Origin: Lineolata rhizophorae
Lineage: Eukaryota > Ascomycota > Dothideomycetes > Lineolatales > Lineolataceae
Reading direction: 5' to 3'
DNA length: 64,000 nt
Assembly: GCA_010093515.1 (NCBI GenBank)
Contig: MU001674.1
Coordinates: 1,149,469 to 1,213,468, forward strand
Shown: one piece after another, positions 32,586 through 45,266 of the stretch
Layout: every line of letters starts with the position of its first letter
How positions within the stretch are numbered: the first letter of the stretch is position 1
Position numbers and translations under genes: made by a program
Notes under the pieces: generated by a model
Seen by the model: only the letters and a program-made list of their open reading frames with translations
Database searches by the model: none
Told to the model about the DNA's origin: nothing

Positions 32586-34095
32586 CTATTGCCCCGCCGC
32601 CGCCCATCCCTCCGTCTCCTCCCCTCTCTCCAACCTCCTCCTCAACCCCTCTAGCCTCTTCCCCTTGACCTCCCACCTCGCCTCCAACCACTCTGCCAAC
32701 CCCTCCTCCTCCCTCGGCAGCCCCTCGACCTCAAACGCGTCCACATGAACGTAGAAGCGGTACCCCTCTCGCTCGAGATCAGGCGTCGTGAGCGACTGCC
32801 AGAACGACGGGGCGGCGGCGTCGAGCCACGCGAGCAGGGGCGTCCCGCCCCGACTGCCGCTGGAGGGGGCGGGGCCGACGCGCGCGTAGGCGACCGTCAC
32901 GTCGAGCACGAAGCGCACGTGTGGGGCGCGGCGCAGGGCTTGCACGGTGGCGACAAAGCCACGCGTGCGTGGGTACAGAGTGTGCGTTGGCGTGGGCTTG
33001 TTGTGTGCGGCGCACCAGGATGTGGTCGAGGCGTGCTTGGAGGGCGTGTAGCGCGTGCCTTCGCTGTAGGAAATGAGCCCTGTTGGGGGTGGGTGAAGGT
33101 TGGGGGAAAGGAGATGTTAGTGGGAAGTGAATATTTGGGAGGAGATGGAGATGTGGAACTTAGAAGAGGGCTGACTGAGACCACGTGAAAAGCTGTGCTA
33201 GTACGAATAACAATGTTGGATTTGGAACTGAAATTCCAGAATTGAATTTAAAGCGGAGTAGAAAATGAGTGAACGAGTGAAGTCCTAAACCGACTTCCCC
33301 TTAATCCAACCTCAAGATCTACAAAAAAAAAGAAAAAAAAAAGAAAAAAAGGAAACAATCAAACCTACATATTGGCAACGCCCCCTCCACGATCCCATCA
33401 AAAACCTTCCGCATTTCCTTCCGATCACTCGCCCATTTACGCGTCACCAACGGCATTCCCATCGCCCATAAGCCCCAGCCCAGGAATGGCACCCATCGCA
33501 GCTGGCTCTTGGCGAACCAGCGGCATCGCGACAGCATGCCCGCCCGCGCCGCCACCTCCTGGATCAGGTAGAAGTCGGCCCAGGCCACGTGATTCGCGAC
33601 CACGACAGCCGACGCGCCGCCCACGAGCGCCGACAAGTCCGACAAGTCCGACGAAGTGGTGCGGTCCGGCGGTTGTTGCACGGATGCCGTCGCGCGCGCA
33701 CTGCCACCGCCTCCACTGCCGCCGGCGCCGGCGCTGTCGCCGCCGTCTGCTGCTGCGGTGCGACGCCGGCTCGGGACCGCGTCGCCGTTCTCCGCGGCGG
33801 CGGCACGCGTCGCACCACGGGCCGGAAGCTCGCAGCCCGCGGCGCCGGCGCCGGCGCCGTGGCGGGCGACCGAGACCTCGACCGGGGCGTGGTTGGCCCG
33901 CACGAAGACGGCCTGCACGGCGGCCCAGACGGACCACGCGATGGCGGAAGAGGCGTCGTAGGTGGGGCGCGGGGCGAGCGGCTTGAGGAGGAGCAGCAGC
34001 GAGAGGGCGGCGTCGGCGGCGAGGAGGAGGAGAAGCCAGGGGATGAGGAAGAGGGCGGCGCGAAGGGTGGTGAGGGTCGAGGGGAGGGGGGTCAT
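32586..34095 (-). CDS. PlsC-type lysophospholipid acyltransferase (Cst26/LCLAT1-like)
   Basis: Two exons, 34095-33369 and 33079-32586, with a long 289-nt A-rich intron, give 406 aa. The family transfers acyl groups to lysophospholipids at ER-type membranes. Two N-terminal hydrophobic segments (LFLIPWLLLLLAADAALSLL and a second near residue 55) precede the acyltransferase motif I, NHVAWAD (His169, Asp174), and motif III, SYSEGTRYTP (Glu249-Arg252). The downstream blocks RTRGFVATVQALR and VLDVTVAY are those of the Cst26/lysocardiolipin acyltransferase branch. Between TM region and motif I there is a roughly 75-residue Ala/Gly/Ser-rich insertion (about 78-155), which looks like lineage-specific low complexity. 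An in-frame ATG at 34143 would add 16 residues. Confidence 0.88.
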
Positions 34096-35990
34096 GAGTG
34101 GGGAGGAGCGGGGAGTGTGCGGAGTGGGGTTCTGGGGAAACAAAGGAATGTACGTAGTATGTACAGTGTGCGTGCGGATGTGGATGCAGGGCGCGAGTGG
34201 GATAGGGCTGTTGGGAGTGGAGCGGAGTGGACTACGTAGTAGACTGGCGAGCTGGCTGGTTGGCGCTGAGTCGGGAGAATGCTGTACTCGGCATGGGCAG
34301 CATCAACCACGGCGGGCGCCTGCAACGGGCCGTAGAGAGCAGGAAGGCCGGCAGTTGCGAGACGCGCCGCTGGGCAGTCGCTGTGGTTGTTCCTGCCCTC
34401 GGCGCTTCATGGAAGGCGTGACGGCTGCAATATGTAATGCTGCGTCATGTATCCGTGGCATGGGCCGGCCGCATGACCCTGGCGCGCCATTGGCAGCGTT
34501 CCGTGGGAGGGCGGGCAGCCGGTGCCGGCAAGAGACGCCCGCCGGCGGCGCCGTACAAGGCGCAAAGGCGCGGTCGCTTGGGCCGTGGATTGCTTGGGGC
34601 TCTGGCGGTGTCGTCGCCGGCGGGCAGTCGGAAAGAGCATCACTTGGCGAGGCCAGCCGGCCTAGTCTTTCCTGTCCTACGACCGCCAGCGCCAAGGACA
34701 AGCTGCGGACGACTCGGCGGAAGCTGCGGGCCTGCGGGCTGCGGGCGGGCGGGGTCTTTGTCAGCCGGCTCCCGCATGATGCACAGGGCCCGAGCAGCGC
34801 GGGCGGTGTCGGGCCAGGGGCGCGCTGAGGGCTGGGCCCCGGCTCCTGCAGCGCGTCGGGCCCAGCCGAAACGGTTGCTGCTGCGGTGCGCTTTGCACAG
34901 CCTCCCAAGCCCGGCCGGCCTGCCGCACCCGCCGCGCTCGCCCACGCTCGCGTCCCTTTCCCTCCCCCCAAACCCTCCGCCCGTCGAAAAAGCCGCTCGC
35001 GCCGCAAACACCAGCTCAGTCACTGAGCGCCCCAGACCTCGTTTCAATTCGAGTCCCGCCCGTCCTGCCGCTCCGCCTCGCAGCCGAGGCCTTCTTCTCT
35101 CCCGCGCGATTCCTCTTCCTCGCCGAATCTCCGCGGCCCTCCGCCCGCAGCCCCCGTAGCTGAGAGCTGGGACAATTCCAAATCAGCCCCCCGGGCTCCT
35201 GCCCGAGTCCGCTGCACGCCCGAAGACTGGCTCCGTTCGTAGCCTTCTTCTCCAGTCGCGCGAGCGTGCACGCGTGCTCGAGCACCGCCTCGAACAAGGC
35301 CGCGAACGGCTCCGGCTGTTGCGCCAATAGCTCGCGCTAAACGGATTTGGGCCTGCCCTTGAGCGCTGTATATGTAATCTGTTGCCTTATTCTGCAGGTC
35401 GAAGTTGCGACTCCTTACCGTAGTAAGCATCGCCCAAGTCGAACGGTCGAGCCCGGCTGTCGTCCGGTCATCACTGGTCGCCGTAAGTATCTCTGTCGCC
35501 CGCAAAGACGGCTTCGTCCGCGCAACACCAAAATATTTTTATCTGCGTAGCCTATTGCCACCTTTCCTCCTCGTGTCCATGTGCCAGAATCTCCGTTCGT
35601 TCCTATATATCACCTGTCGTATTTCCTGAAAGCTGTCCGTTCGCCATCTACTTCCTACCACCCATGCCATTCCGCTGGTTGGCGCTTTTAGCTTGATTCA
35701 GCTCTAAACCTCCGAATTGCTTGGCATCGAGCCTTATTTCTTCGCCCACACATCCGCGCCTCAATACCCCCTCTTCTCCACCTACATAGCGACAGTCGTG
35801 TTACAGAAGTTGAGCCCTAGATATCGACTTGGAGCTTTGTTTTCTTTCCGCGCGAGCCAGCCCTATCTTATCTTCTGACTCTTTTTTAAGCCTTGAACCG
35901 ACTGTTGCAAAGGCATCACGCTCACACATAACCAGGCCCGCGGATCCTCTGGGCAGCTTCAACTGCCGGTCAATGCGTTGAATTCTCGGC
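34096..35990. other. GC-rich gene-free stretch and long bZIP leader
   Basis: At 34300-35340 the DNA is very GC-rich, so open frames occur in many phases on both strands. Their products are Arg/Ala/Pro-rich and have no domain. From about 35340 it becomes pyrimidine-rich and is probably the promoter and long 5'UTR of the bZIP gene. Confidence 0.4.
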
Positions 35991-38518
35991 ATGGCTACCA
36001 TATCGCCTGGCCATCAAGGCCAAGTGCCTCAAGACCAAGAGTTAGATCCAAATGCGAGCGTTTATGGCGACGGTAAGTCTCATGTTTGAAACCCAAAACT
36101 TCCACGTTTATGCTCTCTCTCTCTCTCGGCGGAAACGTTTTCTATTTTCGGTTTCTTCTGCTGTTCCTTCTAGCCCGGCACTCTGAATGGCCCGCTCGAT
36201 CGAGTCGGGCCTCGGCGTGCCTTGCTTGACCCCAGACGTCCTGCGAAACTGTTACTGCGGCTGCTAGCTTGACTCTTCCCCGTGTACGCGTCCTCATCGC
36301 ACCAATGGCCGGAATCGGCTTTACCGCTTAGACTTTCACACTTCGCCAAGGGAATGGCGTCAATTTGTCATGTCTCCAAACATGCAAGCGGGGCCCAAAC
36401 GTATAGCCACAACCCGGGTTTAGAGTTCCCGAATGTGTGGGGTTGGCATTATCGTGCCATTCGAAACTTGTCGTGGAGATCTGGACCTTATCGCGCTAGG
36501 TGCATCTTGTCGATATAAAAACCTTATCGACAAGCCTTGCTGCAGCCGGTCCCAGAGAACGTCACCCTTCAGCCAGTTTTACTTATTGACATCATCTCTC
36601 TTCGAAACTCAATTTCTAATTTTTAACGTCACCGCCATCTTTTCCGGGCGTCTACTCACTGCTCACATCATTTCTACCTCGCAATCATATCCTTACTCCG
36701 AGTTATTGTTCATTTCACGCGATCTCAAAACTAATTTCTTGCACCGACTTGCATTCTCCTCGCTGGACGGTGGAATTGAGAACCCAGGCACCTACCGTTG
36801 GGTCAATTGGTGCCGTTCGAGTAATCAATGGCAGCGGTTGTACTCCCTGGAATGTTCAACAATCCCCATCCAGTCATGGAGATGCATGTGCGTACTCCGT
36901 CATCAGCGAGCGAGTCCAATAGCGCGCGAAGTCCGCTAGCGAATTTCCCTTTCTTCAAGAACTTAACCGGAGAGAAGAAGGTGACGAGAGGTATGTCAAT
37001 TGGACCACGAGCTTTCTAGGATAGTATCATTGACATCTGCTCAGACGGACAACCGCCAAAGCGGAGGGGGCCAAAGCCTGATAGCAAGCCCGCATTGACT
37101 CGGCGGCAAGAGCTAAACCGACAAGCACAGAGGTAAGGAAAAGGGCGAGAGACCAAGATATAATTTTCGAGTTATCCTAATCCTTGTCTGACACATCAAT
37201 TAGGACGCATCGCGAACGTAAAGAGGCGTATATCAAGGCTCTAGAACAAGAAGTCCTCCGGCTTAAAGAAATATACGCAACGTCAACGAAAGAGCGCGAT
37301 GCAATCGCAGAAGAAAACCGCAGACTCAAAGAACTCCTTGCCCAGCATGGGATTGCCTTCGACATGAACTCTCCTCCGCTAAGTTCCGTCCCCTCCAACG
37401 CTGGCGGTGGCTTTGTCCGAGGCCATTCATACGGCCACTCTTCTTCCGGCTCTATCTCCGGCAGCTACGGCCCCGGGTCCGCCTCTACGGGCTTCACTTC
37501 TCCACCAGGCTCGCTGGGCCCGCCAAGCGTGCACACGCCGCAGATGACCATGCCTGGTTCCGGACCCCAGGGACAGCAACCGCACCCGCAGCAGCAGAAC
37601 CAACTCGACTATGACCAGATTGGCATAGACTTTGTCTTGACGTACGACCGAACACCATATCTCTCACCTCCGCCCCAGTGATTTGCTATAGCGGCTTGGA
37701 ACCGCGCTCGCACGCACATTCCTGAGTACCGCCCCGCTACCCCTCTCCATGTCAATGCGCAACGCGTTTTCCTTTTCGCTTTTTCCTGTCTGCACTTGAA
37801 CATATTCATATGGTCACTCTTTAATGCCTCTAATGTGTTCCAAACTTGCTGTTCCAAAATTCGCCACGATGCCCACCTACACCATATAGACCTATTCTTT
37901 CGTATTATCTCTTTGCTTCACTTTTCATAGACACATACCTATCTAACCAACAACCCCTCTTTTCTGCGCCAAAACAGGCTCGAGCGCCCCTGCATGGACC
38001 ACATGCAGATGCTGATGGTGCGGTCGGCCGACTCCGAGGCCGACGACGTGTCGGGCCATGCACTCATGGCGACGTGCCCGCCCGGCTCGCACATCGCCGA
38101 GCGTCCCGACGAGCCATACCCGCACCAGATGCCCGACGGCCTCGCTATGCCCGACCTGCTCCGCCTGCTCGACCTGAGCAACCGCCTCCCGCTCGACGGT
38201 GAGATCACCCCCGTCATGGCCTGGGCCCAGGTCCTAGCGCACCCGCGCTTCGCGGAGTTGACTAGGGAGGACTTTGCGACTATGAGGGATGACCTCGGGA
38301 GCAAGGTCCGGTGCTATGGGTGAGTTTTCGTTTCCATATTGCTGCGGTGTTTGTTTGTGCGAGCTGTTGGGATTAGTTCGACTGACGGTGCTCTCTTTGC
38401 GAGTAGTTTCGGCGCTGTGCTGGAGGAATTCGAGGTGCGCGATACGCTCAGCAGCGTGCTAGCGACCAAGCCCGATAGCTATCATAACGCTAGGTATGGA
38501 TATGACGTGGAGCAGTAG
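35991..38518 (+). CDS. AP-1-like bZIP transcription factor
   Basis: Six exons (35991-36072, 36874-36990, 37045-37132, 37204-37641, 37978-38319, 38407-38518), 392 aa, all junctions in frame. A linker rich in Arg/Lys (GQPPKRRGPKPDSKPALTRR) leads to the basic region N91-x2-A94-x4-R99 (NRQAQRTHRERK), then a leucine-zipper heptad pattern (YIKALEQEVLRLKEIY). This spelling is close to the Yap/AP-1 class. The middle is Gly/Ser/Pro-rich. A conserved C-terminal domain follows: FVLTLERPCMDHMQML, MATCPPGSHIAERPDEPYPH, LLDLSNRLPLDGEITPVMAW and FGAVLEEFEVRDTLSSVLA. The exon-4/5 joint falls inside FVLT|LERP and is strongly supported. The first intron is about 800 nt. An internal ATG at 36828 could serve a shorter form. 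It is tail to tail with the sugar porter gene. Confidence 0.88.
36073..36873 (+). other. Unusually long first intron of the bZIP gene
   Basis: A good gtaagt donor at 36073 and a ccatccag acceptor at 36873 bracket about 800 nt, far longer than the other introns here. It contains a CT dinucleotide run near 36112-36127 and, just before the acceptor, an in-frame ATG (36828) that reads straight through into exon 2. An internal promoter or alternative start is possible. Confidence 0.5.
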
Positions 38519-39204
38519 TGTGGCGCACTGTCAATCCTACTCTGGTTGTGTGTTCGGTTTTATTTTTGAGACCTTATGGTGCTTTTTTATCTGTTTCGTT
38601 ATGTCTATGCTGTTGTTGCAAAAAGCAAAAAGAGAAGGATCGAAATGACCTAACGAATGGATACGGATGGAAGGCGTAGGTTTTTGGTCTGCTTTTGGTC
38701 TTCTTTTGGCCTGCGACGTGATTCATCCTTTTTACCCTCAATGGTTTACACATACAGCTTGACCACACTACAACGGCTGTGCGATTTCCGCCTCTCGCAA
38801 CGTCAGTATCAAATAAAATCGGATTTGATGTTAAAAACGCTTTAATAGTTTCGCCACGTTTGAGACGCGGCATCATGTGAGGCCCCTCGTGGCTGCTGAC
38901 GTGAGCTGGCCATATGAACTTGATTCAGTTGACGTGCGGACATTCCGCGGAATTCTTTATTGGCTTCTTTGCCGCCATTTGGATTGATTGTCCTAGTCAA
39001 AAATCATTTGAGTTATGTAGCGGTGGATGACGAAACAATTCAGGAATTGGTATCTCTTCGAAATAGACAACTCTTTCCCGGCAGGATCCGGTCTCTTCCA
39101 ATCACCAAACCCTCCTCACCGAAGAGCGAGGCACGCTCACGTACCACAAAAATCTTCACGACCCGTTCCTCGAAATAGTTCTCCAAACTGTCGCAAACAC
39201 ACTA
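38519..39204. other. Convergent spacer, bZIP / sugar porter
   Basis: This is the tail-to-tail 3' flank of the two genes. No further gene is recognised. Confidence 0.4.
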
Positions 39205-41309
39205 CTAGACATCGGCGGTCCCCTTCGTGTCGGAGACCTCGGCGTGCTCTGCGCCGCCGGCGCCCTTCTCCTCGAAGGCCTGGACGCGCTCGGCGAACTG
39301 GGACGTGATGTGGCGCGTCTTCCAGGGCTTGATATCGGGCTCGAAGATGAGGTCGATCTCCTCGAGCGTCTTGCCCTGGGTCTCGGGGTAGCCGAAAAAG
39401 GCGTGGACGACGGTGCAGGCGCAGAAGGTGCCGAAGATCATGTACGTCTTCCAGGTGATGTTTTGGAAGGCCGGGGGGACGAAGTATGCTGGTGGATGAA
39501 TGGAGTGAGGTTAGAACAATCTCTCTCTCTCTCTCTTTTTTGTCCTCTCCCCGTACACTCATGGACGTTTTCGTTCTCGGCTTTCTTGTAGGTTGCAGGT
39601 GGCTAGGTTGACTTTGGGTTTGTATGTCGAGTACTTACCGAGAGCAAAGTTGAAGATCCAGTTGGTGGCGGCGGACAAGCCGACGCCCTTGGCACGCCAC
39701 TTGAGCGGGAAGACCTCGGAGCAGTAAATCCAGGCCGCAGGCGCCCAGGTGAAGCCGTAGACGGCGACGAACAGATACGAGCAGGCGATGATGCCCTTGG
39801 ACGGGGGGCCGCTGACCTCCAACTTGATGGTGTCGTTGCCGTCGACTTCATCGACCGAGCGGCCGTATTGGGCCATGATCTGTTTGGTTCCTCTTGTTCA
39901 GCGCCGGCGCTCCAACGCTTCTTAATTGTAGAGCAGGATGAACTTACACCGCCGACGGCGAAGTTGAAGGCGCACATGAGGATGCCGCCGTAGATGAGCA
40001 TGTCGCGGCGGCCGATCTTCTCGATGATGCAGAGCGTGATGCCCGTCGTGACCAGGAAGATGACGTACTGGATGGACGACGAGTATAGGTTCACGTTGCC
40101 CGTCAGGCCCGCCATGTTGAACACGTACACGATGTAGTACATCATGACATTGCCGCCGAGGAGCTGCTGCCACATCTGCACCGAGGTGCCGGCCAGCGTC
40201 CGCCGCCACATCTTGGGGCCGAAGAGGCCGAGGATTGGTAGTTCGCTGGCCTCAGCCGCGATACGGGCGGCTTCGCGGACTGCGTGAGTGAAAAGAGAGG
40301 GGGCTTTGTTAGTAATCTGTTTCTCTGTTTCTAAAGGCGAATGGTAAACAAATTGTATCTGCCACTTTACCTTCATAATACTCAGCTTGCACGACAGGAC
40401 TCTCCCTGTCGCCCCGTCCGTGCAACAGAGCCAAGTTCGTCAAGCAATCTTCCCAGCGGTCCCGGCTCGCGAGCCAACGCGGGCTCTCGGGGAAGAAAAA
40501 CATGGCGCCGAGCAAGAAGAAAGCTGGAATGCCCTGGAGACCCCAGGCAAGGCGGAAGGAAGCCGGCCCCGCGATCTTCGAGCAGCCGTACGAGATGAAG
40601 TACATGATGAGGATGCCCCATTCAATGGCCCACTGTTGGATACCGACGATGCGGCCGCGGATGCGGCCCGGGGACAACTCGGCCAGGTACACCGGGACCT
40701 GGGAACTCATGATACCGACTGGATTTCAGTTTGCCATGTTAGCTCTGATTCGGAGCTTCTACAGAGCTTGTAGGAGAAACCGAATGGGTTGTCTGACCAG
40801 TGAATCCGTTAATAACACGACCAGCCACAAGTTGACCCACGTTCTGCGAACTGCATTGGATGGCAGAACCAATAATCCAAATTATCGAGGCGAGGATCAT
40901 GGCCCCCTTACGACCCAACCTGTCGGAAATGAAACCCGCTCCCAGTGCGCCAGCAAAGGAACCTGCCGACATGGAAGCTGTAATCTGCATATGTGATCAG
41001 AGCTATGCCGGTTGTATGCTTGAGCGGGCAGACGTACACCACCTTGGAGGTCCGAGCTCGGGTAGTTAAAATACTCTTTATACTGGTCCGTACCAATCCA
41101 TGCACTCATGGAACTGTACTGTGGTTAAAGCCAAGAATGCAGATGTGCTCGAGTTTAGGGTTTACCAACCTGATATCGAAACCGAACAAGGCACCACCAA
41201 TGGTACCGATCGCCGCGAGGACTGAAAACAGAGTTGGCAATTAACAGCGCATTGTGTTTATGTGGTTTATGAACATACCGTAGATGTTGGAAATCATAAA
41301 TCGAGGCAT
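39205..41309 (-). CDS. MFS sugar porter family transporter
   Basis: Eight exons: 41309-41279, 41221-41170, 41113-41038, 40984-40798, 40718-40371, 40279-39948, 39879-39639 and 39488-39205. These sum to 1551 nt and 516 aa. A 12-helix proton-coupled sugar transporter of the plasma membrane by family. Signatures in order are LFGFDISSMSAWIGTDQYKE, DRLGRKGAM (motif A), SSQVPVYLAELSPGRIRGR, FFFPESPRWLASRDRW, WQQLLGGNVMMYYIVYVF, IEKIGRRDML, YGFTWAPAAWIYCSEVFPL, RAKGVG and PETQGKTLEEIDLIF. The spelling fits fungal monosaccharide (hexose/xylose) carriers, but the substrate cannot be read from sequence. The sixth exon ends in GGC GGT|gtaagt. Every junction rebuilds a conserved block, so I trust the model. 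The fourth intron uses a weaker gtcaga donor. Confidence 0.92.
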
Positions 41310-43745
41310 TTTGACATTTGAATTTCTCGGTCGCACGATGAAAGAGGAATGGCAGTCAAGTGGCAAATGATAATTTGACAGTTCTTGCCAGTGAGTTGTT
41401 CAACCCACGGCGTGGGTTAATAGATAGGGACTAATTACTTGACATACGATGGAGAACTGTGTAATCCTCTGAAGAACGACGAACTTCTGGCACGGAGAAG
41501 AGAGGTCGCACTGTAAACACCAGGGATGCAGCGATCAGCGGACGGTAGGGTAGATATATAAACATGGCCTAATATCCGTTCCCCGCGCTTATGGGTTCCA
41601 CGGCAGCAGAGAGTCCCCTGGGCCCACCCCCAGACGCAGGGCAAGAACCCTCATCGACTCGATCCCCAGACAAATCAATGAGCTCGACGAAGTAACGTCG
41701 CATGATTGGCGCTTAGAACCGGGCCACCCCGTTCCCTTTCACCCGCGAGTCCGCTCTAGGAGGACCCACTCGCCTGGTCGAATTCTCCACGTTCGGCCGG
41801 CACATGTGTCGGAAGCATACCTACGCACAGAACGAGTGTGACGACTGCTGTGGATTGGTGGCATAATTCCCCACGGCAGGGCGGGAATGCACACACAACG
41901 TGACGATCGCGCCCACCGGAGCAGATCGTGCAGGAGCTAAAAACATGGGCCTTGCGCCGGCAAGTAGCAGGTCAGGCCGTCTGGTAGCAGGCCGGGGCGG
42001 GGACGAATCAGGCCGGTCTGCAATTGAAAGGACGTACTAGGCTGGAGGCAAGCTTTCCGCTTCGCTGGAGGTTAGGGTAGGAGAGGCGGGGAGGCGCAAC
42101 CGAGGCGTCCTGTAAAGAACGAAACAGGCAAATGATCGGCGGGGTGGCGCCCTATAAGCTTTCCACCGCTTCCCGATTGCTGGGCCGACTTGCCTCCCGC
42201 TTTCCCACGCCACGGATGGACTATTATTTCCTATCACTCGTTCTGCTGCCCTTTCAACGGGCTTCGCTGAGGTGTGCGTGGCGTTCCTGCGCTACGAACA
42301 CGTGCCGAGGCAAGCTCTCGCCCACCGGACCGTTGCACGAGATCAGTGCGACCCCCGGCGGAGGGTAAATGGGGTCCCGGCGGGGGATCTGCGCCACGGC
42401 CGGACAATTGGCGCGTTGCGGTTGCATCCCCGGCCCCCTGTGCCCGCCGTTTTCACCGAGGTCCACCGTTGCTGGGGAGCTTTTCTCGAAATTATCCATG
42501 TTCCGGGAATGTCGGCCTCACATTGGCGGAACTCGTTTTGCTCGTGACTGTCGTGCCACCACCGTCGTAGTGCACGAAATGTGAGTTTCAGAGGTTCGCG
42601 AAGCCTTCTCGAACCCTTCGAGAAAGAACGGCAATTGGTTCCCTTGACTTTTCGTACAAGTGCTCGCTCATTCTCTGCGTCGGTAGCTCGTACTACGTAT
42701 TTCGCACCCGAGCTGTCGGTTAGGAGACACAAGTCGATGGCTTAAAGTTCAGCTTCATAATCATGCGGATAAAGACTTAGCCCGGGAGAGGGCCGACCCA
42801 GACAGATACGAGCTCACATGAGAGGCCCAGAGGGCACTTCGCTGTACTCAAACTATAGAACCCAAGCGCCTGTCTGTCTCATGTTCGAAAACCCATCAAG
42901 TATCGCCACTAGCCTAGAAAAGGGCCGAAAAAGATAGAGGCCGAGCGTATCGCTCCATTCCCTCGGCTATTCGGCTGATAGGAACATAGAAGACTTATAG
43001 CTCAAGTGTTCATGGCCTAATTACGAGCAAGTCAATTGGGCGGGTGCCCCGATTCGTCCTTCGGTGGATACCCGGGTGCAACGGGCAGAGCACGCGCAAC
43101 CCAAACGACAACGGTACACGTACCTGGTCAGCCACAGCTAACTGAAGGTTTTTCTTGAGAGCACTGTGCTTGAATTGACGTTAAGGGGGACTAGAAGATT
43201 GGGTGGTCTGTTACGGGAGAGCTGAATGTACCTTCACAAGGATCATGTGACAGGCAGGATTAAACTTGACGCTTTCCGCATCGCGTGCGTTGACTTTACG
43301 CTTCACTAACTATCTTCGACACGCGCCCTTGGAAAGCAAGTGTTGAGTATTTGAGACGCTTGAATTATACAAGAACTAGTCTACAGTTCCAGTTTGGGAC
43401 ATTGTTTTGAACACTTTCCTGTGTTAAGACATAGTGTGCGCATGAAGCCGGGGGAACGCGCAGTGTCAAAGGACTCTATTAAGCAGCCTGCGGGGGAGTT
43501 GTTCTGGTGGAAATTATTATGCTTGCGGTTTGTGCTGTGTCTAGGCGAGTTAATCGCGTATTGCATAGTGAATCTAACATGAGATTGTCGACGGCCAGTA
43601 CGATCGCTGCAGCCTTGACAACTGCAAGCTGAGACTGGCTCCGTTTGGCAGTTGTTGGTTGTTATATAGAGACGTTGCGCGACACATATACAACCCGGGC
43701 TAATTTATTGTTGTAGAAATTCCTCTTCTACAGGCCGAGTCGTAA
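41310..43745. other. Gene-free stretch upstream of the sugar porter
   Basis: Promoter region of the transporter, then about 2 kb in which I see no supportable gene. On the minus strand, the last few hundred bases are the 3' flank of the Copia-type reading frame. I could not define an LTR there. Confidence 0.35.
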
Positions 43746-45266
43746 CTACGATCCGTTCGTTGAACTGGCATTACGGAGGTCGGAGGTCTTCTGAGCCGGA
43801 GGGCATGGCCTACGAAGCCTAGGGGTACTGTCCTCGGTATTTCCTTCAGATCCGTCGAGTGGCAGCAGGTCGATTGCAAGGGAACCATTTTCATCGTAGT
43901 AACTATCCGCATATTGATTGTCCTTCCATAGTTCGCCGGACGCAGTGTCCACATAGCATCCAGTATGACACAGTCGTCCAATTGAAAGGATATTTAGACC
44001 GTTGGGTACGTAAAGACAGTTTGCAGCTTCTGCACGAAGGACAGCGCCATTTTTCATCAGGATTTGGAAGCGAATCGTGCAAAGTTTAGCCATGGAAGTG
44101 CCGAACGCTTCTTCAAAAATCCTTGCCCGATCCGTAAGATGGACAACGAATCTACGGTCCGAAACGACATGTGTATTGGCAGCGGTACCTAGAATCCAGC
44201 GCGTGGGAGTCGTAATGTGGGCTCCGGCGATGTAGTGCCCTGTTATCCATGCGCTACAGTTTTCAGACTCCCGTTCGGTGATTTCCGCCTTGCAGTACGC
44301 GGTTGCAAATGTTTTAGGGCCCTCAGTCTCTTTTCTCGAGGTTGCCGCATCTTTCCTTTTCCCGTTATTGTTATCTTTGCCGGATCTATCGACGTTCGAC
44401 TTATCGTTGTCCGTTGATCTAGCCTTGCTCTTACGGTTTGCACGAGCATTAAAAATCGCTTCAAGCAGCTCCGGGTGTAACCTGAAGCAATTTTGTTCAT
44501 TGTGTCCGAGACAGCAACAGTGATGGCAGAAAAGATGCACGTGGCGTCCTTGCAATTTGTTATCTGGTCGGGGCTTGTGTGAGCGTTTGCAGTTTGGATT
44601 GCCGCATGTAACTTCTTGTTGCACGGCATGATCTGTCTCTGAATTACGTCCGCCTTCGAGTGAGGTGAACAATGGTATGATCTTGCCCGTAGAGGGAGTC
44701 TCGGCGTAAAGTTCTTTGCCGTTCAAATGACGTTCAACTTCCTGTGGAAATGCCTTGCGAAGTTTCCAGAGCATCCAGAGCGATTTTCGCTTCTCATCTG
44801 GGAGGTCCATAATAGTACGGTAGGAATCGTAGAGGCGGAAGAATTTGGCAGCAAAATCGGATACACCTTTCGTGTTTTCGTAGGCCAGATCGAGGAATTC
44901 CTGGGCCTCGCGTACGGTTGTTTCGCACGAATTCTTTGAGCACAGCAGTGCGACTTTTTGGAACATTTCAACTGCCGTTGGTAGGAGTCGAATAAGGTCA
45001 AGAATCTCTTGTGGTACGGAAGTTGCAATGAGCAGTTTGAACCGCGCATTACGTTTATGGTAGACGATGCCATTCACATTTGCGGGAGCGGATTCTTCTT
45101 CAGGTGATTCAAGTGGACGCTGTTCGGTGTTTTCATTGAACGGTTTGAAAGTCCAGAAGTGTCGGAGATTCTCTTCTTCCACGCAGAGTTCTATGGCGGT
45201 CTGCCACGATGTGATGTTGTCGTAGCCCTTCAGTTTGGGGATTGGGACTCCACTGCTGGAAGCCAT
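43746..45266 (-). mobile_element. Copia-type (Ty1/copia, TNT1-like) Gag-protease fossil
   Basis: An open frame of 506 codons reads, in order: a UBN2/retrotransposon Gag-type helical domain (opens PIPKLKGYDNITSWQTAIEL), a CCHC zinc knuckle (CHHCCCLGHNEQNC), a Lys/Asp/Ser-rich linker, and a retropepsin-like segment with the typical downstream LYVPNGLNILSIGRL block. This is the front part of a Ty1/copia polyprotein on the minus strand. The element is not whole: no integrase, reverse transcriptase or RNase H follows within the window, and paired LTRs were not found. The uninterrupted frame suggests either a fairly young truncated copy or a copy kept by the host. Confidence 0.85.

Noticed and set aside
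34303-35007. Minus-strand frame of 234 codons and overlapping frames
   Set aside because: Extreme GC content keeps several phases open at once. The translations have frame-artefact composition.
35044-35505. Minus-strand frame of 153 codons
   Set aside because: It overlaps the probable bZIP leader, and the composition turns into Arg/Gly/Ala repeats. No domain or start context.
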